Assembly: GCA_910589085.1 (NCBI GenBank)
Contig: CAJUSG010000005.1
Span: forward strand, 1 to 64,000
Length of the DNA: 64,000 nucleotides
Source of the DNA: an uncultured Oscillospiraceae bacterium
GTDB lineage: Bacteria > Bacillota > Clostridia > Oscillospirales > Oscillospiraceae
Direction of reading: 5' to 3'
The position numbers and the translations under genes are program-made. How positions within the stretch are numbered: position 1 is the first letter of the stretch; each line of letters starts with the position of its first letter. Positions 41,169 through 50,448 of this stretch are shown piece by piece. Below the pieces are notes generated by a model. It was not told the DNA's origin, searched no databases, and saw only the letters and a program-made list of their open reading frames with translations.

Positions 41169-43499
41169 ATGGACAACAACAGACCCAGGGGCCGTGAAAG
41201 AAACGTGACCGGCCCTGGCAAAACCGTACAAAAGCGCGGAGAGGGCCTGGGCGGCGGCCCGGTCGGAGAGGCCGGGAGAGGCAGCTCCCGCCAAACCTCC
41301 TCCGGCACACGAAGCACAGGGACCAGACGCGTCGGCGGCATGCAGCTGATTGTTCTCCTGCTGGTAGCCCTGTTGGGCGGAGGCGGCGGACTGACCGCCC
41401 TTCTGGGCGGCCAGCCCAGCAATCCGGTGCCCTCCGGCCAGCAGCAGGTGCAGCCCGGCGGAAATTCCGGCTGGACCAGTATGCTGAGCGGCCTGGGCGG
41501 CGGCAGCATGTCCTCCGGCTGGAAGTATGAGGCCAATACCGGCCGCCTGGACAGCTCGGTAGCCGCCGGCTCCCGGGAGAAGTACACCAAACTCCTGGGC
41601 GGCGGCAAGGACACCGTCACCATCATGGTCTACATGTGCGGGACAGACCTGGAGTCCCGCAGCGGCATGGGCACCTCCGACCTTCAGGAGATGCTTAACG
41701 CCAGTTTTGGCCGCAATATAAACCTTTTAATCTACACAGGCGGCTGCAAGGCCTGGAAAAACAGTGCCGTCAGCAGCTCTGACAATCAGATCTGGCAGGT
41801 CAGGGACGGCAAGCTGGTCTGTCTGCAAAAGGACCTGGGCAGCGTCTCCATGACGGACCCCGGCACCCTGGCCGGATACATTCAGTGGTGCGCAAAAAAC
41901 TACCCGGCCAGCCGGTACGAGCTGATCCTCTGGGACCACGGCGGAGGCTCGGTCAGCGGCTACGGCTACGATGAAAAATTCACCTCCAGCGGCTCAATAA
42001 GTCTGGCGGGTTTGGACTCCGCCCTCAGCGCCGCCGGCGTAAAGTTCGACTTTATTGGCTTTGATGCCTGCCTTATGGCCACAGTGGAGACAGCGCTGAC
42101 CATGTCTCAGTACGCCGATTACCTGATCGCCTCGGAGGAGACCGAGCCCGGCGTGGGCTGGTATTACACTGACTGGCTCACTGATTTCGGCAAGGACACC
42201 TCCAAGCCCACCATCCAGGTGGGCCGGAACATCGTGGACAGCTTTGTAGACACCTGTGCCCAGAAGTGCCCCGGCCAGCTGACCACACTGTCCGTAATCG
42301 ATCTGGCGGAGCTGGAGCACACCTTACCCGATGCGCTGACAGAGTTCTCCAACGCCACCACAAAGCTGATCCGGGAACAGGAGTATCAGACCGTCTCCAA
42401 CGCCCGGAGCGGGACCAGAGAATTCGCTCAGTCCAGTAAAATTGACCAGATTGACCTGGTGCATCTGGCCCAAAACCTGGGAACCCGAGAGGGCAAGGCC
42501 CTCACCGACGTACTGCTGAGCGCCGTCAAATATAACCGCACCTCCTCCAACATGACCAACGCCTACGGCCTGTCGGTCTACTTCCCCTACCGCAAAACCA
42601 ACACAGTGGACCGGGCTGTGTCCACATTCGAGCAGATCGGGATGGTCCGCTCCTTTACCCGGTGCATCCGGCAGTTTTCTGATGTAGTGGCCAGCGGTCA
42701 GGCGGTCTCTGGCAGTTCAAATTCTCCGCTGCCCTCTCTGCTGGGTATGCTGGGCGGAAACAGCGGGGTCACCACCCAGGATATCAGCGCCCTGCTGGGC
42801 GGGCTTCTGGGCGGCAGAAGTCTGGACATGGAGGATGCGGAGCAGTACCTCACCGAGCACCGGTTTGCGGAGGAAAATCTGTCCTGGAGCACCGGTTCGG
42901 ACGGCATACCAGTACTGCGCCTGAGCGAGGAGCAGTGGGGGCTGGTACAGACCCTGGAGCTGAATTTGTTCTATGATGACGGCGAGGGCTATATCGACCT
43001 GGGACTTGATGCCGTCTATGAATTTGATGACGACGGCGCTCTGCTGGGCGACAGCGGCAGCAGCTGGCTGGCCATTGAGGGGCAGCCGGTGGCCTACTAC
43101 CACACTGTCACCGTGGACGATGGGACCAACTACACCATTACCGGCCGGGTCCCGGTGCTCCACAATGGCAGCCGCGCGGAATTGATCCTGGTGTTTGACA
43201 ACGATCATCCCCATGGATTTGTGGCCGGCGTGCAGGCCGTGTATCTGGAGGGTGAGACGGACACCATCGCCAAGAATATGACCGGGCTCCAGAATGGAGA
43301 CACCCTGGAGTTCCTGTGCGACTACTACAGCTACAGCGGAGAGTATCAGGACAGCTACCTGCTGGGGGAGCCTCTGACTGTAACGCAGGAGCTGACCATC
43401 AGCGATGTGCCCCTGGAGGGCGCCACCCGGGCTACTTACCGCTTCACCGATCTTTATCACCAGCACTACTGGACTCCAGTTGTGCCGGCAGCTTCCTGA
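41169..43499 (+). CDS. Clostripain-family (C11) cysteine protease, membrane-anchored
   Basis: This 776-residue protein has a basic, Gly-rich N-terminal 50 residues, a transmembrane helix at about 58-78 (MQLIVLLLVALLGG) and an outer Gly-rich stretch. The C11 catalytic domain follows with VTIMVYMCGTDLES, the catalytic His in ILWDHGGGSVSGYG and the catalytic Cys in FIGFDACLMATVE. A C-terminal beta-rich region (about 620-776) is of unknown role. It would be a type II membrane protein facing outward. ATG 41169 has AAAGGA upstream. A TATAAT lies about 45 bases before it but the -35 is weak. It follows the M60/SLH pair and shares their outside location. Confidence 0.9.
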   Translation: MDNNRPRGRERNVTGPGKTVQKRGEGLGGGPVGEAGRGSSRQTSSGTRSTGTRRVGGMQLIVLLLVALLGGGGGLTALLGGQPSNPVPSGQQQVQPGGNSGWTSMLSGLGGGSMSSGWKYEANTGRLDSSVAAGSREKYTKLLGGGKDTVTIMVYMCGTDLESRSGMGTSDLQEMLNASFGRNINLLIYTGGCKAWKNSAVSSSDNQIWQVRDGKLVCLQKDLGSVSMTDPGTLAGYIQWCAKNYPASRYELILWDHGGGSVSGYGYDEKFTSSGSISLAGLDSALSAAGVKFDFIGFDACLMATVETALTMSQYADYLIASEETEPGVGWYYTDWLTDFGKDTSKPTIQVGRNIVDSFVDTCAQKCPGQLTTLSVIDLAELEHTLPDALTEFSNATTKLIREQEYQTVSNARSGTREFAQSSKIDQIDLVHLAQNLGTREGKALTDVLLSAVKYNRTSSNMTNAYGLSVYFPYRKTNTVDRAVSTFEQIGMVRSFTRCIRQFSDVVASGQAVSGSSNSPLPSLLGMLGGNSGVTTQDISALLGGLLGGRSLDMEDAEQYLTEHRFAEENLSWSTGSDGIPVLRLSEEQWGLVQTLELNLFYDDGEGYIDLGLDAVYEFDDDGALLGDSGSSWLAIEGQPVAYYHTVTVDDGTNYTITGRVPVLHNGSRAELILVFDNDHPHGFVAGVQAVYLEGETDTIAKNMTGLQNGDTLEFLCDYYSYSGEYQDSYLLGEPLTVTQELTISDVPLEGATRATYRFTDLYHQHYWTPVVPAAS

Positions 43500-43517
43500 A
43501 TATCCCTGGACATTATG

Positions 43518-43555
43518 AACAGCGACGGCTTTGAGTTATCAAAGCCGCCGCTGTT
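43518..43555. terminator. Terminator between convergent genes
   Basis: AACAGCG-A-CGGCTTTG pairs with CAAAGCCG-C-CGCTGTT around a six-base loop. It lies between the C11 gene and the MaoC gene on the other strand; T runs are short (TTTGCC), so it works best if bidirectional. Confidence 0.75.
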
Positions 43556-43602
43556 TGCCTTTGTACCGCCGTTTACCCCGGAAATTGTTCCGCAGCTGTC
43601 GT

Positions 43603-44058
43603 TCAGCCTGCGGATTTCCGTCCCACATACAGCTTGTCAATATGCCGGATCACTACCTCTCCACGCTGGTTGAACGTCTCACAGCGGAAGGTCAGAACAC
43701 CAAATTGACCATTTTTCTCCTGCTTGTCCACCAGTACAAACTCCGTATGAATGCAGTCCCCGGGATAGACCGGCAGCAGATACTCCGTCTTGTCGTAGCC
43801 GTAGTGGAAGGTCGGCACACCGTCCGGACTGACACTCTGGGCGTAGAAGCCGTCCACCACATTCAAAACCAGAGAAAATGGCACTGTAATCCCCTTTAAT
43901 GCCTCAATTTTCTCACAGTACAGCGGGTCGCTGTGGATTCGGGCGCACAGGCTTGTACAGGCGGCATACATCCGGATATCCGCCATCTCCAGGCTGCGGC
44001 TACGGCTGACAATCTTCTCCCCTGTCTGAAATTCCTCAAAATATCTTGTCATCCCCAT
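43603..44058 (-). CDS. MaoC-like hotdog-fold hydratase, subunit 1
   Basis: This 151-residue single hotdog domain starts RYFEEFQTGEKIVSRSRSLEMADIRMYA. In the usual place of the D..N.IH hydratase dyad it has ARIHSDPLYCEKI, so the His-Asp pair is present but the order is altered. The end is FNQRGEVVIRHIDKLYV. It is last of the cassette transcribed from dctP and follows the other MaoC gene by one base. The two short, unlike subunits may form a heteromeric enoyl-CoA hydratase or thioester-binding dehydratase. Substrate unknown. Confidence 0.82.
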   Translation of the reverse strand: MGMTRYFEEFQTGEKIVSRSRSLEMADIRMYAACTSLCARIHSDPLYCEKIEALKGITVPFSLVLNVVDGFYAQSVSPDGVPTFHYGYDKTEYLLPVYPGDCIHTEFVLVDKQEKNGQFGVLTFRCETFNQRGEVVIRHIDKLYVGRKSAG

Positions 44059-44059
44059 C

Positions 44060-44524
44060 TCAGCGTCCCCCTTCCTTTTCCACCAAAAACTCCTCCAGCG
44101 CGAATGTCACCGCTGTATGCTCCTGGTTATACACGGTAACGGCCACCGTCACAACTCCATAGGTCTTGTCAAAATCGGCCAACCCTTTTACCTGAAACTC
44201 GCAGTTGACAATATCTCCGATGTAAATGGGTTTCATAAAGCGGATCTTCTCATATCCACGGGGAATCACCACAACCTCACCCCCCGGACACAGCCCGTCG
44301 TACATTCCGGCGTCAATAAATCCCAGCACCATGGACCCCTGCACAATGGGTCTTCCCACGTCCGGCCGGGAGGCACAGTATTCCGGGTCGATGTGCAGCG
44401 GGTGGCTGCCGCCGATTACGCCGATGGAGATTCGCGTGTCTGCCTCTGTCATCTGCCGGCCGCTGCTGCGAAAGGTCTCGTCCAATACAAAGTCTTCAAA
44501 GTACTTGTGATACATGTCTCTCAT
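44060..44524 (-). CDS. MaoC-like hotdog-fold hydratase, subunit 2
   Basis: This 154-residue hotdog protein starts KYFEDFVLDETFRSSGRQMTEADTRISI. The hydratase motif region is HPLHIDPEYC, near the D.NP.H pattern, followed by PIVQGSMVLGFIDAG. It resembles R-specific enoyl-CoA hydratases and mesaconyl or itaconyl-CoA hydratases, which share the fold. It is one base upstream of subunit 1 and 28 bases downstream of the CoA-transferase gene. Confidence 0.85.
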   Translation of the reverse strand: MRDMYHKYFEDFVLDETFRSSGRQMTEADTRISIGVIGGSHPLHIDPEYCASRPDVGRPIVQGSMVLGFIDAGMYDGLCPGGEVVVIPRGYEKIRFMKPIYIGDIVNCEFQVKGLADFDKTYGVVTVAVTVYNQEHTAVTFALEEFLVEKEGGR

Positions 44525-44551
44525 AATACGACCATCCTTTCTTATTCGGGG

Positions 44552-46171
44552 TCACGCTAAATGGAACTGCGTGCACTTCAGGTCCATGACCTCCTCCCGG
44601 AACAGACGGCCGTCCATCTCCTTCAGCTCCGGGGAGATGATCGGCCGGAAGGCCATCTGTCCGACAATATCCCGCTCCAGGTCCACACCGGGCGCAACTT
44701 CTGTCAGCACCACGCCCTCCTCCGTCAGCCGGAACACGGCCCGTTCCGTGATGAAGATGACCTCCTGCCCTCTGGCCACCGCTTCGCGGCCGTTGAAGGT
44801 GATCTCAGGCACCTTCTCCACCGCCTTGATAAACCGGCCCTCCTGGTCGATGTGGATGGCCCCGTCCTCCACCCGCTCCCGCAGGCCGCCAGCCTTCAGT
44901 GTACCGGCAAAAATCGCCTTTTTGGAGTTCTGACAGATATCCACAAACCCTCCGGTGCCCATGATCTTGTTGTTAAACTTATGTACGTTTACATTGCCGT
45001 CCTGATCGAACTCGGCAAAGCTGAGAAAGGAGATATCCAGCCCTCCCCCATCGTAGAAGTCAAACTGAGCCGGCATATCCACCACCGCCCGGGCGTTCAC
45101 GCTGGCGCCGAAGTAGATGCCCTGGGCGGACACACCGCCGACGATTCCGGTCTCCACAGTCAGGGTAAACTCCTCGCTGACCCCCTCCTCCTTGGCCACA
45201 ACACCGATGCCGTCGCAGATTCCAACGCCTACATTTCCGATATACCCGGGAGCCACCTCCATCAGAGCCCGGCGGGCAATCACCTTCCGCTCATTCAGGG
45301 GGATGGTGGTGCAGTCGTCAGAGAAGTCCTGGATATACCGCCCGGAGACAAAGCCGCTGGTGGGCACCCCGTAGAGCTGAGGCTGCCCCGGCACCTCTAC
45401 GATGACATCCACCAGATAGCCGGGAATTTTGACCTCCTTGCTGGGCAGGGTTCCCGCCTTCACCACCCGCTCCACCTGGGCAATGACGATGCCGCCGTTG
45501 TTGTGGGCCGCCATAGCGGTAGCAAAGCTGTCGGTATAGAGGACCTCATCCTCCATGGTAATGTACCCCTCTGTGTCGGCGCTGGTGCCCCGGATCAAGG
45601 CGACATCCGGGTAGATGCAGGGATAAAACAGCCACTCCTTCCCATCAATCACCTGGAGCTGGATCAGTTCCTCTCTGGTCACCTTGTTGAGCCGCCCGCC
45701 CTGTTGGCGGGGGTCCAAAAAGGTCCCAAGACCCACATGGGTCAGGATGCCGGGGGCACCCGCGGCGGCCGCCCGCATCAGCTGCGCCATAGCTCCCATG
45801 GGGAAGTTATAGGCCTCAATCTCGTTGCGCTCAGCCATCTCACACAGGCGGGGGGACTGCCCCCAATGGCCGCCGATATCCCGCTTGACCAGGCCGGGCT
45901 GAGCCAGGGGAGACATCCCCCTGTCCGCCCGGTCTCCCAGGCCGGTGGAGTGGTAAAAGGTCAGGTCTTGGGGCGACCGGGTCTCGCGGTAGCGGTCCGC
46001 CAGGGCGGTTATCAGCTCGGAGGCCTCATTGATTCCGCCTCCGCAGCCGCACATGGCCACCACATCCCGATCCTTCACCAGCTTTATTGCCTCAGCCGCC
46101 GTCATCACTGGCACACGCCGGTTCTTCCGTGCCGGGCCGCGGGCTTTCTTTTTCAATCCATATTCATTCAT
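44552..46171 (-). CDS. Family I CoA-transferase (PCT/YdiF type)
   Basis: This 539-residue enzyme has fused alpha and beta halves. The alpha half has VVAMCGCGGGINEASELI and the GTFLDPRQQGGRLN region. The beta half has the catalytic glutamate E340 in FTLTVETGIVGG, then the GGGLDISFLSFAE segment. Members such as propionate CoA-transferase move CoA from acetyl-CoA to short acids. It is the enzyme that would activate the acid taken up by the adjacent TRAP system. Its exact substrate cannot be read from sequence. Confidence 0.9.
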   Translation of the reverse strand: MNEYGLKKKARGPARKNRRVPVMTAAEAIKLVKDRDVVAMCGCGGGINEASELITALADRYRETRSPQDLTFYHSTGLGDRADRGMSPLAQPGLVKRDIGGHWGQSPRLCEMAERNEIEAYNFPMGAMAQLMRAAAAGAPGILTHVGLGTFLDPRQQGGRLNKVTREELIQLQVIDGKEWLFYPCIYPDVALIRGTSADTEGYITMEDEVLYTDSFATAMAAHNNGGIVIAQVERVVKAGTLPSKEVKIPGYLVDVIVEVPGQPQLYGVPTSGFVSGRYIQDFSDDCTTIPLNERKVIARRALMEVAPGYIGNVGVGICDGIGVVAKEEGVSEEFTLTVETGIVGGVSAQGIYFGASVNARAVVDMPAQFDFYDGGGLDISFLSFAEFDQDGNVNVHKFNNKIMGTGGFVDICQNSKKAIFAGTLKAGGLRERVEDGAIHIDQEGRFIKAVEKVPEITFNGREAVARGQEVIFITERAVFRLTEEGVVLTEVAPGVDLERDIVGQMAFRPIISPELKEMDGRLFREEVMDLKCTQFHLA

Positions 46172-46228
46172 AGCAATTCTACCTTCCTATCTTCTTAAAC
46201 TTCCGGCCATCCGCAGCGGACGCCTAAA

Positions 46229-47500
46229 TTATCCCAGCAAGCTGGGCAGAAACAGGCTCAGAGGCGGCACATAGGAGATTATCAGCAGATCTGCCATCAG
46301 CAGCGCTATGTATGGCAGAATCGGCCTGACAATCTGCTCATATTTAATCCCCGCCACCTGGGACGAGACAAACAGATTTACCGCGAAGGGCGGCGTAATT
46401 GCGCCGATGGAGAAATTGATTACCATAACCAGGCCGAAGTGGACCGGATCAATTCCCAGCGCCACCGCCGCCGGCGCCAGAATCGGCGCCAGAATAATCA
46501 TGCCGGGGCCGGGATCAAAAAACATCCCCACGCAAAAGAGAAAGATGTTGATTAGCACCAGGAACACATATTTATTTCCGGCGATGCTGATAAAAAAGCT
46601 GGCTACCTTATTGGGAATCTGGGCAAAGGTGAGCACATAGGCGAAGAGATCGGCGGTGGACAGCACCAGCATAATCACCGCCACCAGAATCACCGCCTCC
46701 CCAAAGGTCGCGGCCAGCTTTTTCCAGGTCAGCTCCCTGTACACCACAAAGCCTACAAAAATCGCGTAGGCAACCGCCACCGCCGAGGCCTCTGTCGCGG
46801 TGAAGATACCGCTGTAAATTCCACCCAGAATGATAACCGGCATAAACAGCGCCCAAACGGCCTTCCTCAGGCTCTCGCCCCGCTCCTTCCAGGTATATTT
46901 TCTGTCACCCGCATAGCCCTTCTTTCGGCTGACATACCAGGCATATAAAATTTCTGTCATCCCAAGGAGGATGCCGGGAATCACGCCCGCGACAAACATA
47001 TTTGTAATCGAAACGTTCGTCGCCACGCAGTACAGAATCATGGATATGCTCGGCGGAATAATCACCGCAAGTCCCGCCGCTGAGGCCTGGGTAGCCGCCG
47101 CGAAGCGCACATCATACCCCCGTTTTACCATGCTGGGAATCATAATGGACCCAATCGCGGCCGCTGTCGCGGCGGCGGAGCCGCTCAACGCTCCAAAGAA
47201 CATGCAGGAAATAATCAGGATAGTGGCCAGCCCGCCGTGGTAGTGCCCCACCATTGTGGAGACAAAATCAACAATCCGCTGGGAGATACCGGCGCTCTCC
47301 ATCAGCACGCCTGCCAGAATAAAGAACGGAATGGCCAGCAGGGTGAAGGAATTCAGCCCCGCGAAAAAACGCTGCACCACCAGCCCTGCCGGCATCTGCA
47401 TCCCCAGTACGGTTACTGCGGAGGCAAGCCCCAAGGAGGTAGCCACCGGCACGGTGAGCAGGAAAAGGACAAACATAATTACAAACATTCCAATAATCAT
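46229..47500 (-). CDS. dctM: TRAP transporter large permease subunit (DctM type)
   Basis: This 423-residue protein has about 12 hydrophobic segments and the DctM motifs SLGLASAV, AIPFFILAGVLMESAGISQRIVD and GALSGSAAATAAAIGSIMIP. It carries the sodium-coupled transport path for organic acids. It overlaps dctQ by four bases. Confidence 0.95.
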   Translation of the reverse strand: MIIGMFVIMFVLFLLTVPVATSLGLASAVTVLGMQMPAGLVVQRFFAGLNSFTLLAIPFFILAGVLMESAGISQRIVDFVSTMVGHYHGGLATILIISCMFFGALSGSAAATAAAIGSIMIPSMVKRGYDVRFAAATQASAAGLAVIIPPSISMILYCVATNVSITNMFVAGVIPGILLGMTEILYAWYVSRKKGYAGDRKYTWKERGESLRKAVWALFMPVIILGGIYSGIFTATEASAVAVAYAIFVGFVVYRELTWKKLAATFGEAVILVAVIMLVLSTADLFAYVLTFAQIPNKVASFFISIAGNKYVFLVLINIFLFCVGMFFDPGPGMIILAPILAPAAVALGIDPVHFGLVMVINFSIGAITPPFAVNLFVSSQVAGIKYEQIVRPILPYIALLMADLLIISYVPPLSLFLPSLLG

Positions 47501-47994
47501 TCCGCCTTCTCCTTTCCATCCGCCAGCCTGCGTTCAAAATCGCTGGCCAGCATGTTCATAATCAGGTAAATACAGCCAATGGGAATTGCCACATAGGGAA
47601 TCGCCATGGACAGCTGCAGTGCGGCTGAAACCGTCTTGTAGTTGACGGAAATCACCTGAACCGCGCAGTAGACTGTCAGCCCCGCAAATCCCAGCGAGAT
47701 AAATGTGGAAATCCAATACATCATGTGCAGTGTTTTGTCAGACATCCTGGTCAGGGAGGGCAAAACCTCCATCCGGATCAGCCGGTTGGACCGGGCCGCA
47801 AGGCCGGCACCCAGCCAGACAATATAAATAATCAAAAAGCGGCACAGCTCATCGCTCCAGGGAATGGAGCCTGTCGTCATATTCCGGACGATCACCTGCG
47901 CAAAGGCCGTCAGAAACATGACAATAAACATGCCAATCAAAACAATACGGACCACTCTGTTGATACAATCCACCAGTTTGATATAATGCGCCAT
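47497..47994 (-). CDS. dctQ: TRAP transporter small permease subunit (DctQ type)
   Basis: This 165-residue protein has four transmembrane helices and the WSDELCRFLIIYIVWLGAGLAAR signature. ATG 47994 follows GGAGGG; an upstream ATG is not supported. It is 62 bases after dctP and overlaps dctM. Confidence 0.92.
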   Translation of the reverse strand: MAHYIKLVDCINRVVRIVLIGMFIVMFLTAFAQVIVRNMTTGSIPWSDELCRFLIIYIVWLGAGLAARSNRLIRMEVLPSLTRMSDKTLHMMYWISTFISLGFAGLTVYCAVQVISVNYKTVSAALQLSMAIPYVAIPIGCIYLIMNMLASDFERRLADGKEKAE

Positions 47995-48056
47995 CAAGAT
48001 CCCTCCTTCAAAAAGCTCCAGGCGCGAGGAGCGTTTCCCCACGCCTGGACCGCAAA

Positions 48057-49139
48057 TTATTCTGCGGGAAACGCCGCGTTTGCCTCCTCAGCCGCCGCAA
48101 TCAATTTGTCATACATATCCTCATCGTAGCCTCTTACCAGCTCATAGACGGACTGGCTCATCTCGCGCATCTTTTCAAACTCCCCGTCGGCCAGCTCGCT
48201 GACCACCAGTCCGTGATTGTCAACCATATCCTTGATGGCATCCTCGTTATAGGTGGTCATATAGTCCTTGTGGGCCAGTTTAGACTCGTTGACCGCATCC
48301 AGCAGGATGTTCTGCTGGGCTTCTGTCAGATTGTTCCAGGCGGTATCGCTCATCAGGAAGGTCATGGTGTGATAAATTCTGTTGGCCATCGTCAGATACT
48401 TCTGCACCTCATAGAACTTGGAGGTGTAGAACGAACCGATTGTCGTCTCCTGGCCGTCCACAGTTCCGGTCTGCATGGCCATGAACAGCTCGCCGAAGGG
48501 CATAGCTACCGGCTGAACCTTCAGACACTCCCAGGATTTGATGGCCATATCAGAGGTCATGGAGCGCAGCTTCAGGTTGTTCAGACCGTCAACCGTAGTG
48601 ATCTCCTTTCCATTGTTGGAGATGGAATAATAGCCGTTCTCGTAGAAGCCCAGGCCACGGATTCCATTTGTGCTCAAACTGGACATCAGCTCCCACACCG
48701 CATCGCTCTCCTGGAATGCGTAAGCGGCGTCTCTTGTCTGAAACAGGCAGGGCAGATCAAAAAATCCGTAGATCGGGCACATAGGCGCGATTCCGGCCGG
48801 CCCCACCAAGGCAAAGGTGACTGCGTTCATCTGCATGGACTCAATCAGTGCCGCGTCATCACCCAAGGCTCCGTCATAAAACAGGTCAACCTTCATGTTT
48901 CCGCCGCTCTTCTCCTCTACCAGCTTGGCAAAATTTTGGGCCGCCACAGAGTAGGGATGGGTATTGGCCACAGTCAAACCGAACTTAAAGCTCTGAGGAT
49001 CACCCAGGCCTTCCCCGCCTCCGGCAGATGAGCCATTGGGGGTGGAGGGATTATTTGCGGGGCCCTCCGTCCGGCCGCAGCCAACAAGACAGCCGGCCAG
49101 CAGCGCGGCCGCCAAACAGATGCTTATCAGTTTTTTCAT
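48057..49139 (-). CDS. dctP: TRAP transporter solute-binding lipoprotein (DctP type)
   Basis: This 360-residue protein has a lipoprotein signal with cysteine at residue 17 (LLAGC) or 21. A Ser/Gly/Pro-rich tether reaches to about 48, then comes the DctP fold with FKFGLTVANTHPYSVAAQNFAKLVEEKSGG and the ligand Arg region LNNLKLRSMTSD. It captures a carboxylate for DctQM. It is the first gene of the six-gene minus-strand cassette and is divergent from iclR. Confidence 0.93.
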   Translation of the reverse strand: MKKLISICLAAALLAGCLVGCGRTEGPANNPSTPNGSSAGGGEGLGDPQSFKFGLTVANTHPYSVAAQNFAKLVEEKSGGNMKVDLFYDGALGDDAALIESMQMNAVTFALVGPAGIAPMCPIYGFFDLPCLFQTRDAAYAFQESDAVWELMSSLSTNGIRGLGFYENGYYSISNNGKEITTVDGLNNLKLRSMTSDMAIKSWECLKVQPVAMPFGELFMAMQTGTVDGQETTIGSFYTSKFYEVQKYLTMANRIYHTMTFLMSDTAWNNLTEAQQNILLDAVNESKLAHKDYMTTYNEDAIKDMVDNHGLVVSELADGEFEKMREMSQSVYELVRGYDEDMYDKLIAAAEEANAAFPAE

Positions 49140-49150
49140 ATTGTTCTCCT

Positions 49151-49245
49151 CCGTATTAAGTATATTGAATCCGAAATTTATATTTAATCCGTATTATGGA
49201 TATCGGATTCAATTTATGATATCATTATGTCCGAGGGTCTGTCAA
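49151..49245 (-). promoter_or_regulatory. dctP promoter with operators
   Basis: On the minus strand TTGACA (49240-49245) and TATCAT (49216-49221) have an 18-base spacer. Downstream, TTGAATCCG and CGGATTCAA form a perfect 9-bp inverted repeat (49165-49173 and 49204-49212). Two CCGTATT motifs lie at 49151-49157 and 49189-49195. Binding here would block transcription of the transporter cassette. Confidence 0.65.
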
Positions 49246-49614
49246 TATTGAGTTCTCAGGAAAATCTTTCAGGCGGAAAAAGTATATTATCCACTTTTTC
49301 CGCCCAATATTCGAATCTATATACAAATCCAAAACTGTTTTTGCTATATTTTTTATATTTGCCCTCCCATACACTAAAATCTTTATCAAATTTTTCGTCC
49401 TATTTCACAATACGGATATAAAATCTATTTTTATTCCTTCAACTGTTTTACAGCTTAAAATTCAGAGTCATATATAAGAGCTCTGCCGCAGCGGCTCTGT
49501 CCCCCATTCCATGATTGACATTATATTTTTCTTCTGTTAATATAAAGACTATATCCACAATACGGACTAACTTTGTAAATCAATATTTCCTTTATAATGC
49601 GGGAGCGTGACACA
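49246..49614 (+). promoter_or_regulatory. Divergent control region and iclR promoter
   Basis: This AT-rich stretch has no gene. Two CACAATACGGA sites occur on the plus strand at 49406-49416 and 49556-49566; their core AATACGG is the complement of the two motifs near dctP. A TATAAT lies at 49593-49598, about 17 bases before the iclR ATG. The second site overlaps the region expected for the -35 box, so IclR may repress itself. Confidence 0.6.
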
Positions 49615-50400
49615 ATGCCTAGAATATCTCAGGGTCAGACCGAGGAAAAAAATGTAAAAAGTATTGAGAAGGCTCTCAACATTCTCCTTCTCTTCTCCCA
49701 GGAGACAACGGAGCTGTCTCACACAGAAATCTCAAGGGCCATGGGCTGGAGCACCGCCACCACCTCCCGGCTGCTCAGCACCCTGCAAAACAAAGGATTT
49801 CTCATCCGTGATCCCTCCTCCGGAAAGTACTCCCTGGGCGGAGTCCTCTATTTTCTGGGGCAGATTGCGAAAAAGAGTGCCGACCTGAGCCAGATCTGCA
49901 CTCCTATTTTGGAACATATTCGCGATGAAACCACGGAAACCGCCCATGTGTTTATCCGTGACGGAATCCAGCGCATCTGTCTGGCGCAGGCGGAGGGAAC
50001 CCAGAGTATACGCCAATCCACCAAGCTGGGCACAAAAGAGCCCATCTGCTACGGGGCCACCGGCATTGTGCTGCTGGCCTTTCAAAAGCCGGAGGAGCTG
50101 GGGGTCTCCCTGTCTAAGCTGAAGGAATTCTGTAAGGAGCTCAACCTTGAAACTCTGCTGATGAAGGTCGCCGCCGCCAGAGATCAGGGCTATTGGGTCA
50201 AAAAGGGGGATAAGGACGGCTCCCATGTGGGCTGTGTGGCCGCACCGATCTACAATTCGGACGGCTCCGTCACCTCCTGCCTGGGTATCTCAACCCCCGA
50301 ATTTCGGTTCCCGGACGATCCCAGCCACTTCGTTTCGTTGATTAAACAGGGATCTAAGGAGATATCCCGTCAGCTCGGCTACCACGGCAGTTTCGATTGA
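49615..50400 (+). CDS. IclR family transcriptional regulator
   Basis: This 261-residue protein has an N-terminal winged helix at about 18-80 (SIEKALNILLLFS...STATTSRLLSTLQNKGFLIRD) and an IclR effector domain at about 85-255 with GYWVKKGDKDGSHVGCVAAPIYNSDG. IclR proteins commonly sense organic acids or aromatic breakdown products and control the adjacent operon. ATG 49615 has GGGAG upstream. It is divergent from dctP across a 475-base control region with repeated motifs. Confidence 0.93.
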   Translation: MPRISQGQTEEKNVKSIEKALNILLLFSQETTELSHTEISRAMGWSTATTSRLLSTLQNKGFLIRDPSSGKYSLGGVLYFLGQIAKKSADLSQICTPILEHIRDETTETAHVFIRDGIQRICLAQAEGTQSIRQSTKLGTKEPICYGATGIVLLAFQKPEELGVSLSKLKEFCKELNLETLLMKVAAARDQGYWVKKGDKDGSHVGCVAAPIYNSDGSVTSCLGISTPEFRFPDDPSHFVSLIKQGSKEISRQLGYHGSFD

Positions 50401-50403
50401 CAA

Positions 50404-50446
50404 AACAGGGAAGGCCCCGCTGTCGGGTCCTTCCCTGTGCTTTTAT
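50404..50446. terminator. Terminator between iclR and the glycosyltransferase gene
   Basis: ACAGGGAAGG pairs exactly with CCTTCCCTGT, with an additional CCCCG/CGGG inner stem. It ends in GCTTTTA on the plus strand and lies between convergent genes. Confidence 0.82.
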
Positions 50447-50448
50447 CC

